Virus record (IMG/VR): IMGVR_UViG_3300037804_000222
Span: 1 to 64,000 of that record
DNA length: 64,000 bases
Reading direction: 5' to 3' (one strand)
DNA from: a virus
In this document: positions 29,821 to 38,105 of the stretch, piece by piece
Numbering within the stretch: position 1 is the first letter of the stretch
Layout: each line of letters begins with the position of its first letter
Program-made: the position numbers and the translations under genes
Notes under the pieces: generated by a model
Databases searched by the model: none
Told to the model about the DNA's origin: nothing
What the model saw: the letters and a program-made list of their open reading frames with translations, nothing else

Positions 29821-30795
29821 TTAATACATTACGATTTCCTCGAATCCTTGCTTAACAGTCCAACTGTTAGTATCCTTATAATGTTTATACTCAGCTAATA
29901 AAGATTCAATTTCTTTATTACCCTCATCTAACCATTCTTTAGGAAGCTGGTAAACTGCTACATCATAAGATCCTTTAGTATCAACTGCTACTATAAAAGA
30001 CTCAACCTTGTAATCAGGGTATTCAGCTTTAATAGCGTTAATATAAAAGGCAAGTTGTCTATAATATGAATATTGTAAACATGAGTACATAAATCCTGTA
30101 ACATGCCAATCTCTCATAAGTATACCAGTTTTAGTTTTAAGTGGTTTACACTCTCCATAAACTTGATTACTTGTAGTCTTAAGATCAACAAAAGTTATAG
30201 TTTTAGTTTTCTCATCAATTGTAATTCTATCTAATTTAGATTTACAATCTACTTCATGCATATTAAAGTAAATCTCTTTTTCAGCAAAAGAACTGTCTTC
30301 ATTTTGAAATAATAGTTTATTTGCAACGACGTGTCCTTTTAAAGATGTTAAACATCCTTCTACAATTTGACGGTCTTTTACTGTAAGAGCAATTTTACCA
30401 TCTGCACTTTTTAAGAATTCATAAAAGGTAGCATTCTCTGGTTTATTCTTAAAACTTTTAAGAACTGTTTCAGGTTTAGAATGAGATGGTTTATAACCAG
30501 ACATTTGGTACGCCATATTAGATATTTGATCTTCTGGGGTACCAACTTTCTCTAATTCAAAATAAGCTTTGATATATTCACCCATTTTACCACCAACAGG
30601 TTCTACGTCGGCTACTATAAATGAGTCAGGCTCAAGTGTAAATTTATGAATAAGAGTACCAAGTTCCATTGCGGCGCTCTTGGTTCGCATTTCTTGCTGT
30701 TTACGCATAACAAATCTACGAGGAGATAATTTAAGCTCTCCTATATCACTGTTTGATATAGATTCCTTAGCGTAGTAATTCGATTCTTCTGACAT
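29821..30795 (-). CDS. PD-(D/E)XK exonuclease-like protein
   Basis: A 324-residue nuclease of the PD-(D/E)XK superfamily, close in style to RecE/DUF3799 phage exonucleases. The N-terminus has the characteristic ISNSDIGELKLSPRRF followed by ELGTLIHKF, and the catalytic core reads DCKSKLDRI with ITFVDLKTT, supplying Asp and the Asp-x-Lys of the active site. A Tyr/Gln helix (YSYYRQLAFYINAIK) follows, as in RecB-like folds. The likely role is end resection for recombination, working with the Sak4-like ATPase and SSB nearby. I moved the start from a TTG at 30807 to the ATG at 30795. Confident of the fold; the exact substrate is inferred. Confidence 0.75.
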   Translation of the reverse strand: MSEESNYYAKESISNSDIGELKLSPRRFVMRKQQEMRTKSAAMELGTLIHKFTLEPDSFIVADVEPVGGKMGEYIKAYFELEKVGTPEDQISNMAYQMSGYKPSHSKPETVLKSFKNKPENATFYEFLKSADGKIALTVKDRQIVEGCLTSLKGHVVANKLLFQNEDSSFAEKEIYFNMHEVDCKSKLDRITIDEKTKTITFVDLKTTSNQVYGECKPLKTKTGILMRDWHVTGFMYSCLQYSYYRQLAFYINAIKAEYPDYKVESFIVAVDTKGSYDVAVYQLPKEWLDEGNKEIESLLAEYKHYKDTNSWTVKQGFEEIVMY

Positions 30796-31078
30796 CGGTT
30801 TTATCAAGTGTTAAAGTTAGTAATTCCATGTACTCATTATACAACTCTTGTCGTACATTATGTGCATGTATTTTAGCGTTAGCAATTCTTCTTGAGCCAT
30901 CATCTGGAAGTTCTTCACTAATATATAGTTCAGAGTCTTCTAATGCTTGCTCGAGATAATATCTCACAATATTATCGTGCCCATTATCCAGTGCGGATGT
31001 AAGCAATCGGATGTCCATAAAAAATCTGAGATTATTAAAACATTTATCTCTGAATTCTTCTGGGTATTTAATTTTCAT
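30767..31078 (-). CDS. Hypothetical early protein, 103 aa
   Basis: A 103-residue helical protein of unknown function with many Arg, Glu and Tyr residues and no recognised motif. Its 3' end overlaps the nuclease gene start by 29 nt, and it begins two bases after the RusA-like gene's stop, so it sits within the recombination cluster and is presumably co-transcribed. Confidence 0.5.
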   Translation of the reverse strand: MKIKYPEEFRDKCFNNLRFFMDIRLLTSALDNGHDNIVRYYLEQALEDSELYISEELPDDGSRRIANAKIHAHNVRQELYNEYMELLTLTLDKTDVRRIELLR

Positions 31079-31080
31079 AC

Positions 31081-31467
31081 TTAAGATTTTAAAACGTTAA
31101 TATATACTCCTGGATTATCTTTATCGTATTCAAACTCTAAGAAAATAGGAAGCATTTCATCTGCATTATCATCAGAGATCCACCCATACTTTACCATTTG
31201 ATCTTGTATTGTTTGTGCGGGATTTATGTAGTCAAACTTATGCCTACTTTTCCTTACAAACTTAAACGAGATTCTATATGGTTTTTTGTTTTGTGAATCC
31301 TTGCCTTTTAATAGCTTTTGAAACTCTTTCTTATTTTCTATCCAATACTGTTTACTGTTCTTGTAATAGCGTTGGGTTTGTTTAGATACTATAAAGTATC
31401 TCCCTGTCCATCTTCTACCGTTTTTACTTGACGGCACGTTTCCTGGTATGAATATTCCTCTTGGCAT
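31081..31467 (-). CDS. RusA-like Holliday junction resolvase
   Basis: A 128-residue protein with the layout of RusA-type endonucleases. It has an N-terminal PGNVPSSKNGRR turn and a Trp/Tyr region, then FDYINPAQTIQDQMVKYGWI, where Asp, Asn and the later Asp occupy the usual metal-binding positions, followed by SDDNADEML, matching the family's DD motif. RusA proteins cut four-way DNA junctions, here probably resolving recombination or replication intermediates before packaging. The 5' end overlaps the primase gene by 79 nt in a different frame. The D-x-D-N core is written D-x-x-N here, so I call it RusA-like rather than certain. Confidence 0.65.
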   Translation of the reverse strand: MPRGIFIPGNVPSSKNGRRWTGRYFIVSKQTQRYYKNSKQYWIENKKEFQKLLKGKDSQNKKPYRISFKFVRKSRHKFDYINPAQTIQDQMVKYGWISDDNADEMLPIFLEFEYDKDNPGVYINVLKS

Positions 31468-32465
31468 ACATGTTCTATTAGTTCAGCCGTTCTTCTAACT
31501 CCGTGAAGAGCAATGAAGTCCGAAAAATCTTTTACTTTATGATCAAAGGTACTAAATTTTCCGTTAGTAAAAAATAACGGCGTAAACCCGTATAACTTTC
31601 TATGCTTATTTGCAAAAGTTACACCAGTACGATCAAAATCATATAATATGTATATTTTGCCAAATCTGTCATATAAATTATCTACAACATCTGCAGGAAT
31701 GACACAACTTTCCGAAGAAGGTGCAATAGAGGGGATTTCAAATATATCCAAACACATAGCATCTTTTAATGCTTTAGTAATAACTAGCGTGTCTCCGCTT
31801 TTAGGCAGTTGGCTCAAACCTTGAAGGTCAGACGCGCTAGTATTACTAAGCCATTTATATACTAAGCTATATGGTTGGTATATTTTCATCTTACCATCAC
31901 CAAAGTCGAAGGCATAAATAGGATTATATTTGTTACTACTAACAATGAGATTACCGTTAATCCATACATGTAGTACAGGTTTAACGTTAAACTTATTTAA
32001 TATAGCACAATCAATTCCAAATTTAGACCAAAACTCTTTATCTTCTTTAGAATTCCAAGGACGCGATTTAATTTGTATAGTAGTAGAAGAGAGTTCAATA
32101 TTTGCAAGCTCTTTTATGTGTACTCCTACATATTGTTTAGTAGGAGTTGTAAAAGATGTATTAGAAATACCCAGCTGAAAATCGTTATCTATGAGACGAT
32201 ATGTGGCAAATCTAGTAAGGCCAAACATTTTAGTTAAAAATGTAAAACAATCACCAGTCTCACCAGTACTAAAGTCTTTAAAGAAGAATTTTCCACTATT
32301 ATGTCTAAAAACAGTGAACGAAGGAGATTTATCTTTACGAAGAGGAGAGCACATAGCTCTCGTCGCTCTAAAATCTTTTCCTATATAATAAGCAAAGATG
32401 TCTAAGCAGGTTACCCTGCTTAGAATCTCATCTTCACTTAATTCTACTACTTTACTACCGTACAT
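31389..32465 (-). CDS. DnaG-like primase with TOPRIM domain
   Basis: A 358-residue DNA primase. The N-terminal part (residues about 30-85) has the zinc-binding-domain style CSPLRKDKSPSFTVFRH and FFFKDFSTGETGDCFTFL, although the cysteine ligands look incomplete. The TOPRIM core follows: DTLVITKALKDAMCLDIF, where the usual Glu of the first motif is Lys, and IYILYDFDRTG with the metal-binding Asp pair. It would make RNA primers for the family A polymerase with the DnaB-like helicase. It shares one base with the SSB gene upstream (ATG at 32465) and ends inside the RusA-like gene. The Glu-to-Lys difference is visible in the sequence; whether it affects catalysis is unknown. Confidence 0.8.
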   Translation of the reverse strand: MYGSKVVELSEDEILSRVTCLDIFAYYIGKDFRATRAMCSPLRKDKSPSFTVFRHNSGKFFFKDFSTGETGDCFTFLTKMFGLTRFATYRLIDNDFQLGISNTSFTTPTKQYVGVHIKELANIELSSTTIQIKSRPWNSKEDKEFWSKFGIDCAILNKFNVKPVLHVWINGNLIVSSNKYNPIYAFDFGDGKMKIYQPYSLVYKWLSNTSASDLQGLSQLPKSGDTLVITKALKDAMCLDIFEIPSIAPSSESCVIPADVVDNLYDRFGKIYILYDFDRTGVTFANKHRKLYGFTPLFFTNGKFSTFDHKVKDFSDFIALHGVRRTAELIEHVCQEEYSYQETCRQVKTVEDGQGDTL

Positions 32466-33019
32466 TAGAACGGCATTTCAGCTCCACCAGTAGCTAATAC
32501 TGTTTCTGGAGCTGTAGCAGCAGCATCTGGTTCAGGTTTAACTAATTTCTTTTTATTCCAGTCTGAAATATAGATATTAGTTTTCTCTGTAGGGATGTCC
32601 ATGCTTTCAATAAAATTAGGAAATTTAGGAAGTGATACATATTTACCCTTGTAAATAAATAACATTCTAAATTTTCTACCTATATATTTCTGCCCTAAAA
32701 GGCTTGTAACTTTGTTACCGTACTCTGCAAATGTTGTTACATTGTCGATAACAAATTCTGGTTCAGGCATACACTTAGTAGCAATATGCTTAACACGACG
32801 AGATACATCTGTAGCTTGCTTCTCTACATCTCCAAAATCTGGATTAGCAGGGAATTCTGCATGCTTAACTGTTGCACCATTTGGTTGCTTAAACTCAAAG
32901 TCTAAACGCCCACCTTTATCCATATTTAAGGATACACTTACTAATTCGCAGTTTTCTACGATACCTACTGCTGGCATTACTCCACCAGTACTGTTGCTTT
33001 CTACGTTACTTCCGTACAT
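32465..33019 (-). CDS. Single-stranded DNA-binding protein-like
   Basis: A 184-residue protein I interpret as the phage SSB. The body is beta-rich, compatible with an OB fold. A flexible Ala/Thr/Pro-rich linker (residues about 160-178) leads to a C-terminal GGAEMPF, resembling the conserved acidic-hydrophobic tip (DDDIPF) by which bacterial SSBs recruit partner proteins. It is immediately upstream of the primase and downstream of the Sak4-like ATPase, the usual context for an SSB. No clear OB-fold sequence motif can be seen by eye, so the call rests on tail, size and position. Confidence 0.6.
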   Translation of the reverse strand: MYGSNVESNSTGGVMPAVGIVENCELVSVSLNMDKGGRLDFEFKQPNGATVKHAEFPANPDFGDVEKQATDVSRRVKHIATKCMPEPEFVIDNVTTFAEYGNKVTSLLGQKYIGRKFRMLFIYKGKYVSLPKFPNFIESMDIPTEKTNIYISDWNKKKLVKPEPDAAATAPETVLATGGAEMPF

Positions 33020-33048
33020 TTTTCTCTCTTTTAAGAATTAATTACTAA

Positions 33049-33726
33049 TTATTGATACTCTTCGATAGCTTGTGCTACCAATGATAAATCGTTTGGAATT
33101 TTAACAGATCCAAACATGTCTTTAGGGGCTTTCCCTGTATTAGCACCATCATTTTCTGTAATGAATGAATACTCCATACCGTTCTCACCCTTCGTTACGT
33201 CTGTGTACAATACAATTGTAAACATACCCTCAAGAGTAACTACATTGTCCATCATTTTACCGATAGTTTTAGCTTTGGTAACTTTATTACCGTGGGCATC
33301 AAATGTAACTTCTGAGTGCATCATAAACACAACTAATAAATCATCGCGCATAGCTTTAACTGCATTGATAACTGACCAAGCATTCTGAGCAATCTCAGTA
33401 AACTTTTTGAAACCAGTTTCGTTAGCTCTACGCATGTATTCATTAGCCATAGTGTATTGATAATCATCAACAATAATCGTCTTGATTTCAGGACGCTTCT
33501 CGTTAATGTAATTCAAACATCCAAGAATTTCATGTGGCACATCTGTAGAACAGAAATTACCTTTAGGATTCTCTTTGTCGAATGTGGGATACTTAGTCTT
33601 CCATCCTTTAAACGGTAATGCTTTACGAGCTACGTTTACAATAAAGGTTGACTCAGGGTTTAAGTTCTCAATTGAGGTGGATTTCCCTGTTCCACTAGCG
33701 CCAACTATTAATACTTCTTGTGCCAT
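33049..33726 (-). CDS. Sak4-like RecA-family ATPase
   Basis: A 225-residue ATPase. The Walker A motif GASGTGKST is at residues 9-17, a Walker B-like IKTIIVDDYQY is near residue 85, and VVFMMHSEV follows as a sensor-like strand. The size and motif order match Sak4-type single-strand annealing / RecA-like ATPases found in phages, usually beside SSB and exonuclease genes as here. It would promote annealing or strand exchange during recombination-dependent replication. The gene is one base upstream of the next ORF and 29 nt before the SSB gene. Family assignment good; specific activity inferred. Confidence 0.75.
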   Translation of the reverse strand: MAQEVLIVGASGTGKSTSIENLNPESTFIVNVARKALPFKGWKTKYPTFDKENPKGNFCSTDVPHEILGCLNYINEKRPEIKTIIVDDYQYTMANEYMRRANETGFKKFTEIAQNAWSVINAVKAMRDDLLVVFMMHSEVTFDAHGNKVTKAKTIGKMMDNVVTLEGMFTIVLYTDVTKGENGMEYSFITENDGANTGKAPKDMFGSVKIPNDLSLVAQAIEEYQ

Positions 33727-34023
33727 TTAAAATAGATTAATTTCGGTTTTTACTTTGCTTTCTTCTGCGTGTCTAGCATCCCATTTGGTTCCTCTAAGCT
33801 CTGTGTGTTTTTCTTGAAGTTTACGACGACACCGACTCACTCCTTCAAATGAAGGGTAGCTTTTATCATGTAAACCTTTTAGAAAATCTTTAGTGCTTAG
33901 TGTATGTATATTGACATTGTGTGACAATAATACAAAACCATATAGAACATAGTCGCAATCTCTAGCCTTTGACTTATGAAGAAGGATTGATGATACCTTC
34001 TTCTCGTACTTCTTGATCTTCAT
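33727..34023 (-). CDS. Hypothetical protein between helicase and ATPase
   Basis: A 98-residue basic protein, not recognised. It begins with a Lys-rich stretch, overlaps the 3' end of the DnaB-like helicase gene by 50 nt, and ends directly before the Sak4-like ATPase gene. The position suggests a replication or recombination accessory protein, such as a helicase partner, but no motif supports this. Confidence 0.5.
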   Translation of the reverse strand: MKIKKYEKKVSSILLHKSKARDCDYVLYGFVLLSHNVNIHTLSTKDFLKGLHDKSYPSFEGVSRCRRKLQEKHTELRGTKWDARHAEESKVKTEINLF

Positions 34024-34969
34024 TGCTCGAATAGGTTGGTGGTTTAGCGTCTAATATTTGATTATGAGCCAAATCATTTTCCATAAGCGCAATGCAAGGC
34101 TCGCCCTCCCTAACCTTCAAGTAATGCCAAAATATAGCATTATCTGTAGGCCATCTCTTTGGGCCATATGCCCTAATACCAAGCATCTCTGGTCTGTGTG
34201 TTACAATGACAATGTCAGAATACATATAACATGCATCTGCACCAAAAATATCTTGTTTCTTAGGGTAATGTAAATCAGGATTTTGGATACGTTCTGAATT
34301 CTCTATGTTACGATTCATTTGAGATATTAGAATAAATGCTACTCTAATAACCTTTTTTAAACCGTTAAACATAGCCATCAAATCATAGAGTAAATCTCTA
34401 TCTTGTGCTCCGCCTACCTTCTTTACAAGTAAAGTATGATCTAACATGATTATAACAGGTTTGTCTTTCTCTTTAGAGAATGCTAATATAGTTGCCTCTA
34501 AAGCTTTAACACTACCTGGTATATCTACATAATTTATATCATACTTATTTAACTTGCGAGCCTCTTGTACAGCGTTCATATAGTAATTATCGTTAAGCGT
34601 AAAGCTTTCCGACGCACTATAGAGTTGCTGTGTAGTAAGTTTCATCTTGTTACTAAGCTTACGGCCAATCAGCCGTGAAGAGAGCATCTCAAAGTTAAAT
34701 GATAGTATTGCAAAATCGTCATTTTGATTAAGATCTTTCAATCCTGTTTCAAGTTGACCGAGTACTGCAGTTTTACCGCTACCAGACATACCAGCAATAG
34801 TTGTGATAGTCTGCCATTCTATTCCTCCCATAGAAATATTATTAAACTTTTTCCATGGGGTGATTAGAGATTTAATAATTCCTTTTCTTCTGCCATCTAT
34901 GTAGCGTAATGCTGCACTAGAGGCTTTAGATATGTGGCGCCAAGGTAATGCTTTCTGTTCCTCGCTCAT
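33974..34969 (-). CDS. DnaB-like replicative helicase (SF4)
   Basis: A 331-residue SF4 helicase core. Walker A GMSGSGKT lies at residues 60-67 after the typical lead-in GGIEWQTITTIA; motif H2 follows as VIIMLDHTLL; motif H3 FILISQMNRN ends with the Gln/Asn sensor. There is no long N-terminal primase-interaction domain, so it is shorter than cellular DnaB (about 450-470 residues), in keeping with many phage SF4 helicases. It should unwind the fork in a ring, working with the primase and polymerase encoded in the same block. The start overlaps the preceding gene by four bases. Confidence 0.8.
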   Translation of the reverse strand: MSEEQKALPWRHISKASSAALRYIDGRRKGIIKSLITPWKKFNNISMGGIEWQTITTIAGMSGSGKTAVLGQLETGLKDLNQNDDFAILSFNFEMLSSRLIGRKLSNKMKLTTQQLYSASESFTLNDNYYMNAVQEARKLNKYDINYVDIPGSVKALEATILAFSKEKDKPVIIMLDHTLLVKKVGGAQDRDLLYDLMAMFNGLKKVIRVAFILISQMNRNIENSERIQNPDLHYPKKQDIFGADACYMYSDIVIVTHRPEMLGIRAYGPKRWPTDNAIFWHYLKVREGEPCIALMENDLAHNQILDAKPPTYSSNEDQEVREEGIINPSS

Positions 34970-35508
34970 ACTAAATCTTCTCCATAAGTTTGTTCGTCTT
35001 CTATTGGCTCGTTATGTTCTGTGTTTTCATACATAGTCCAAGCTTCTTGGTTTATATATGAACTCATCATCTTCCAACGAGGACGAAATTCATTAATCCA
35101 ACTTGCACGTTTTCTATCTTCTTTCTCATTTTCTAGAGCTTGTAAAATAGTTTCATGTAAATCTGGATTTTTTTCTACTAATGATAAATATTTAAGTTTA
35201 TTACGCTTTTTATCATTATGTAAAGGGCGACTTTGATCCTTCATAGGATAAGCTACCACAAATTGATTCCAACAATCCTCACATCCTCGTACTTTAAATA
35301 AATCCAACGCTTTTTGACGGAGCATAAATGACTGATCGGGCATTATTTTAATAAAGCCACGGGTCTGTAATTTTTCACTGTCTATAGGTAGAATTTCTAA
35401 ATATTTTTGAACTTGTTTATCTCCTTCGCTTTTAAGAAGCATATAAACAAACTCACTAGGAGTAAGCTTGTTGCCCTTCAACTTGGTTAAGTTTAAAGAC
35501 ACTTTCAT
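34966..35508 (-). CDS. Hypothetical protein upstream of helicase
   Basis: A 180-residue protein of unknown function, with the N-terminal half helical and a Trp-containing C-terminal half. It begins at the ATG at 35508 (a GTG one codon earlier is possible) and its stop overlaps the helicase start by four bases, so it is likely translated with the helicase. A helicase loader or replisome accessory would fit the location, but no motif supports it. Its 5' end overlaps a 50-residue ORF. Confidence 0.5.
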   Translation of the reverse strand: MKVSLNLTKLKGNKLTPSEFVYMLLKSEGDKQVQKYLEILPIDSEKLQTRGFIKIMPDQSFMLRQKALDLFKVRGCEDCWNQFVVAYPMKDQSRPLHNDKKRNKLKYLSLVEKNPDLHETILQALENEKEDRKRASWINEFRPRWKMMSSYINQEAWTMYENTEHNEPIEDEQTYGEDLV

Positions 35509-35608
35509 CACAGTTTAGATATTTATCGAGTTCCTCTTCAGTTAAGCTTACCAGAGAATCGTCTGGTAAACATCTTAATTCTTCTTCACATTCAATACAA
35601 TTAATCAT
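35456..35608 (-). CDS. Small acidic Cys-containing ORF, 50 aa
   Basis: An ATG-initiated 50-residue ORF, MINCIECEEELRCLPDDSLV at its start, with four Cys in the first 35 residues and a Glu-rich middle. It overlaps the stop of the upstream gene (35601-35603) and runs 53 nt into the next gene. The coherent composition and tight fit suggest translation, but the long overlap lowers confidence. The paired cysteines could bind metal. Confidence 0.4.
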   Translation of the reverse strand: MINCIECEEELRCLPDDSLVSLTEEELDKYLNCDESVFKLNQVEGQQAYS

Positions 35609-35840
35609 GATACTTTATATTACCTTCAGAATCCCTATTTTGCTCTGATGCCTGCACCGTAAAGAGATATAAATATACGTCTTTTTTAGATACTATGCAA
35701 CCAAATTCCATTTGCATTATCTCTGCTATTGCAGCTGGAGCTAAAGTCTCTAAATCTTGATAATAGAATTTCAACACTTGAAAAATGTGAAATATCTCAT
35801 CAAAATTTAGAGCTTTGCCTTTATAGGGGCTTTCTTTCAT
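35601..35840 (-). CDS. Hypothetical protein, 79 aa
   Basis: A 79-residue small globular protein of unknown function starting MKESPYKGKALNFDEIFHIF. It is rich in aromatic and acidic residues and has no membrane segment. It lies 12 nt downstream of the DUF932-like gene in the early operon. Confidence 0.5.
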   Translation of the reverse strand: MKESPYKGKALNFDEIFHIFQVLKFYYQDLETLAPAAIAEIMQMEFGCIVSKKDVYLYLFTVQASEQNRDSEGNIKYHD

Positions 35841-35852
35841 ATTTACATTATT

Positions 35853-36632
35853 TTAATGCCAATGAAGATTATTTTGAGTTTCCTCTAGCAATGCAATTTC
35901 ATCTGCAACATGCTTTTTATAATCTTTTAAGACATAATCTTCTGTAAATGTATGCAATTTTGTGTACTTTTCCAAAGCGTTTGACGGGTGTGCTGCCTTT
36001 AGTGCCTCAGTACATGCGTTATACGCTGACCATAATGTCCGCTCTTTAAACACGGGGGATTCAAACCATTCATTAGCTGCTTTATTCATTTGAGAACCAT
36101 TTAAAATGTGCTCATTTACAAATAATTGGCCAAGATAATCTCCCACCTGTTTATCGCTAAATTGTATTTCTTTCATAAACCCTGCATCTTCATGTGCTTG
36201 TTTATATCTACGATCTACATCTTCAAATAATTTTTGAATCAATACATCAAGATCGTCTTGCACATTTTGTGTGTGTTTACGCATATTGATAATATCACCT
36301 ACAAACATTAAGTTAGAGCACACCATTACTGATGCTCCTCCACACAATCCTATAGGTAATGTTTTATCATAAGAGTTACGGAAGCCAATAGTTCTATTCA
36401 TACCGCTTCCGTTTGACATACTAGCTCCATCGTGAAACGTTAAGCTGCCAAACATTTGTTGGCCTCTGTGGTTTACCTCTAGTTTTTCTTTGTGCGGGGA
36501 CACTCCATAATGTTTTGTGCCCGCCTCTTTAATTCTTGTTACTAATTCTTGGTGACTTACTGGTACATAAGTCTCTGTTTGAGCTGGCACTGTTATCATG
36601 CCTAGCTCACCGAAATCTACTACTTTTGCCAT
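35853..36632 (-). CDS. DUF932-like protein
   Basis: A 259-residue protein resembling the DUF932 family found on phages and plasmids. The typical core IGFRNSYDKTLPIGLCGG followed by SVMVCSNLMFVGD is seen around residues 80-115. The C-terminal half is helical. The biochemical function of the family is not established; members commonly sit near replication genes, as this one does. Its start lies inside the 3' end of the upstream small gene (26-nt overlap). Confidence 0.6.
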   Translation of the reverse strand: MAKVVDFGELGMITVPAQTETYVPVSHQELVTRIKEAGTKHYGVSPHKEKLEVNHRGQQMFGSLTFHDGASMSNGSGMNRTIGFRNSYDKTLPIGLCGGASVMVCSNLMFVGDIINMRKHTQNVQDDLDVLIQKLFEDVDRRYKQAHEDAGFMKEIQFSDKQVGDYLGQLFVNEHILNGSQMNKAANEWFESPVFKERTLWSAYNACTEALKAAHPSNALEKYTKLHTFTEDYVLKDYKKHVADEIALLEETQNNLHWH

Positions 36633-36846
36633 TGCTTCCGTTTGTTTTAGGGTCCTTATATGTCTTCAAGTACTTAAATGCACGAGAAGGATTAACTTTG
36701 GGTGCTTCGTCCCAACCAAATTGTAACTTAAATGAATGATCAGTTACAAATTTTGTGGCGGGAGGATGCTTAACTTTAATAAGCTCTTTGTCGACTTTTA
36801 CCTTTTTAATCAAAGGTTTGTAGTCTAAATAAGTTTTACTAGGCAT
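36607..36846 (-). CDS. Small basic hypothetical protein
   Basis: A 79-residue Lys-rich protein with no recognised domain. It starts MPSKTYLDYKPLIKKVKVDK and ends in a basic tail, which could contact nucleic acid. It overlaps the DUF932-like gene by 26 nt and follows a coiled-coil micro-ORF by two bases, so it is part of one polycistronic unit. Confidence 0.5.
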   Translation of the reverse strand: MPSKTYLDYKPLIKKVKVDKELIKVKHPPATKFVTDHSFKLQFGWDEAPKVNPSRAFKYLKTYKDPKTNGSNGKSSRFR

Positions 36847-36848
36847 AT

Positions 36849-37025
36849 CTATACTTTTGTTTTTAGTTCTTCAATCTCTGTTTCAAGTATATCTGTAGCT
36901 TCTGTTAATAATTTAACTTGTTTTTGCAGCGAATTTAATTGCTGCTGTTGTAATAATACTAACTCTGCTAATTTAGATGTTCCTGTTGAAAGATTTTGTT
37001 CTGAAGGTTTAGTTTCTACGTCCAT
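36849..37025 (-). CDS. Small coiled-coil protein, 58 aa
   Basis: A 58-residue ORF. Residues about 17-58 form a heptad-like Leu/Gln/Glu pattern (LAELVLLQQQQLNSLQKQ), predicting a coiled coil that would oligomerise. The start codon lies ten bases inside the 3' end of the membrane-protein ORF upstream and its stop is two bases from the next start, a typical compact phage arrangement. Function unknown. Confidence 0.55.
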   Translation of the reverse strand: MDVETKPSEQNLSTGTSKLAELVLLQQQQLNSLQKQVKLLTEATDILETEIEELKTKV

Positions 37026-37195
37026 TTGTGGTTTTTCTTTTTTCTTTTAGTTTTACCTCTAGGTACATCCACATAATTAATTGGTGCACTCGTTCTTTTT
37101 CTTTCTTTTTTAGCTGCAGTATTAAACTGCGCTATTGACCAGCATACATATAATCCTATTACACATATTACTGCTAACATAATTTCTAATGCCAT
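37016..37195 (-). CDS. Small single-pass membrane protein, 59 aa
   Basis: A 59-residue ORF with one hydrophobic segment (residues about 5-25, LEIMLAVICVIGLYVCWSI) followed by a strongly basic tail ending in Lys/Arg clusters. The charge pattern places the tail in the cytoplasm. It could be a small inner-membrane effector; holin activity is possible, but it sits among early genes, which argues against that. It overlaps the next gene by ten bases. Confidence 0.5.
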   Translation of the reverse strand: MALEIMLAVICVIGLYVCWSIAQFNTAAKKERKRTSAPINYVDVPRGKTKRKKKNHKWT

Positions 37196-37196
37196 A

Positions 37197-37343
37197 TTAC
37201 TCTTGTTTTAGTTCTTTAAGTTTTTTTTCAAGTTCTTCAATTGTTCTGACATGAAATTGGGAAGGTCTATTTCGATTGTATTGTTCAATACGCCATTCCT
37301 CCTCTCTTTTGAGTCTAATCCACTCTTCTTTCATTTTCCCCAT
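37197..37343 (-). CDS. Small charged helical protein, 48 aa
   Basis: A 48-residue ORF almost entirely of charged and aromatic residues (MGKMKEEWIRLKREEEWRIE at its start), predicted fully helical and perhaps a coiled coil. It ends one base before the membrane-protein ORF. Function unknown. Confidence 0.5.
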   Translation of the reverse strand: MGKMKEEWIRLKREEEWRIEQYNRNRPSQFHVRTIEELEKKLKELKQE

Positions 37344-37389
37344 CTTGGTTTAAATTTTTTAAAGGTTTCTTAACCTTTAGTTAATACTT

Positions 37390-37464
37390 CTATTGCCAAT
37401 TAATAGTATATTCACTTCATGAAAAGATCCACAAAATTTATATATGCACTTTTAATGGCAATAG
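37390..37464. repeat. Inverted repeat in intergenic control region
   Basis: CTATTGCCA (37390-37398) and TGGCAATAG (37456-37464) are perfect inverted copies, each adjacent to a TAGTATA-type element (AATAGTATA after the left arm; TATACTATA after the right arm). The repeat lies between the gene ending at 37471 and the next start at 37343. It could be paired operator sites or the base of an RNA stem. Confidence 0.45.
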
Positions 37465-37470
37465 TTTATA

Positions 37471-37794
37471 CTATAGCTCTCTTAAGCTAGTCACTAAATT
37501 ACTTAATGATTCTATACTAGTTATTTTAGTGTTATCTTCCAGATACACATAAAAGTCTGGCTCATCTATAGATGTTGATAGAAAATGAATTCCAGCTATA
37601 TCTAAAGAATAATATATATATCCTGCAGCAATATAATTTTTACCTATCTCAGGTTTTTGATATACTTCTTCAAATCCTAAAGTTAATAATGCTAGTGGTG
37701 TTACATCTGATTTTTCAAAATCTTTAATAGATTTTTCTAATCGTTCTTTGTTTGCTGTAGAGGATGTAAGATACTCTGTTTCATCTTGTTCCAT
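37471..37794 (-). CDS. Hypothetical acidic protein, 107 aa
   Basis: A 107-residue acidic protein, not recognised, with an alpha/beta composition and no hydrophobic segment. It follows the preceding gene by three bases, and downstream of it lies an AT-rich intergenic stretch with an inverted repeat. Confidence 0.5.
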   Translation of the reverse strand: MEQDETEYLTSSTANKERLEKSIKDFEKSDVTPLALLTLGFEEVYQKPEIGKNYIAAGYIYYSLDIAGIHFLSTSIDEPDFYVYLEDNTKITSIESLSNLVTSLREL

Positions 37795-37797
37795 AAA

Positions 37798-38028
37798 TTA
37801 AGGTTTTAGTTTGGTTAAATCTAATACAGGCTCTTGTGTTCCATAAATTAAGTTTTTTTGCTCTTCAAGATAATTATTTACAAAAGCAATGATCGCTTTT
37901 TCAATATCTTTAGTTATTCTTTTTTTCATAGCCTTTTTCTTTTTACGGGGAAGTTTGTAATACCTCCTTGTATAAGGCAATAACTCTTTTAGAGTTTCAT
38001 GGCTAAAGTTTATTCTTTTCTTCCCCAT
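37798..38028 (-). CDS. Small basic protein, 76 aa
   Basis: A 76-residue protein with a very basic core (YKLPRKKKKAMKKRITKD), suggesting nucleic-acid binding. I chose the ATG at 38028; an in-frame GTG six codons upstream is less likely. It is the first gene after the palindrome-rich non-coding stretch and so may be translated from a leader beginning there. Confidence 0.5.
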   Translation of the reverse strand: MGKKRINFSHETLKELLPYTRRYYKLPRKKKKAMKKRITKDIEKAIIAFVNNYLEEQKNLIYGTQEPVLDLTKLKP

Positions 38029-38105
38029 AAAATAATTGTTTTTCACTGTTAATAATCGTTTTTCACCTATATTTCGCCAAACCCACCTACTATAGAAAGT
38101 TATGG

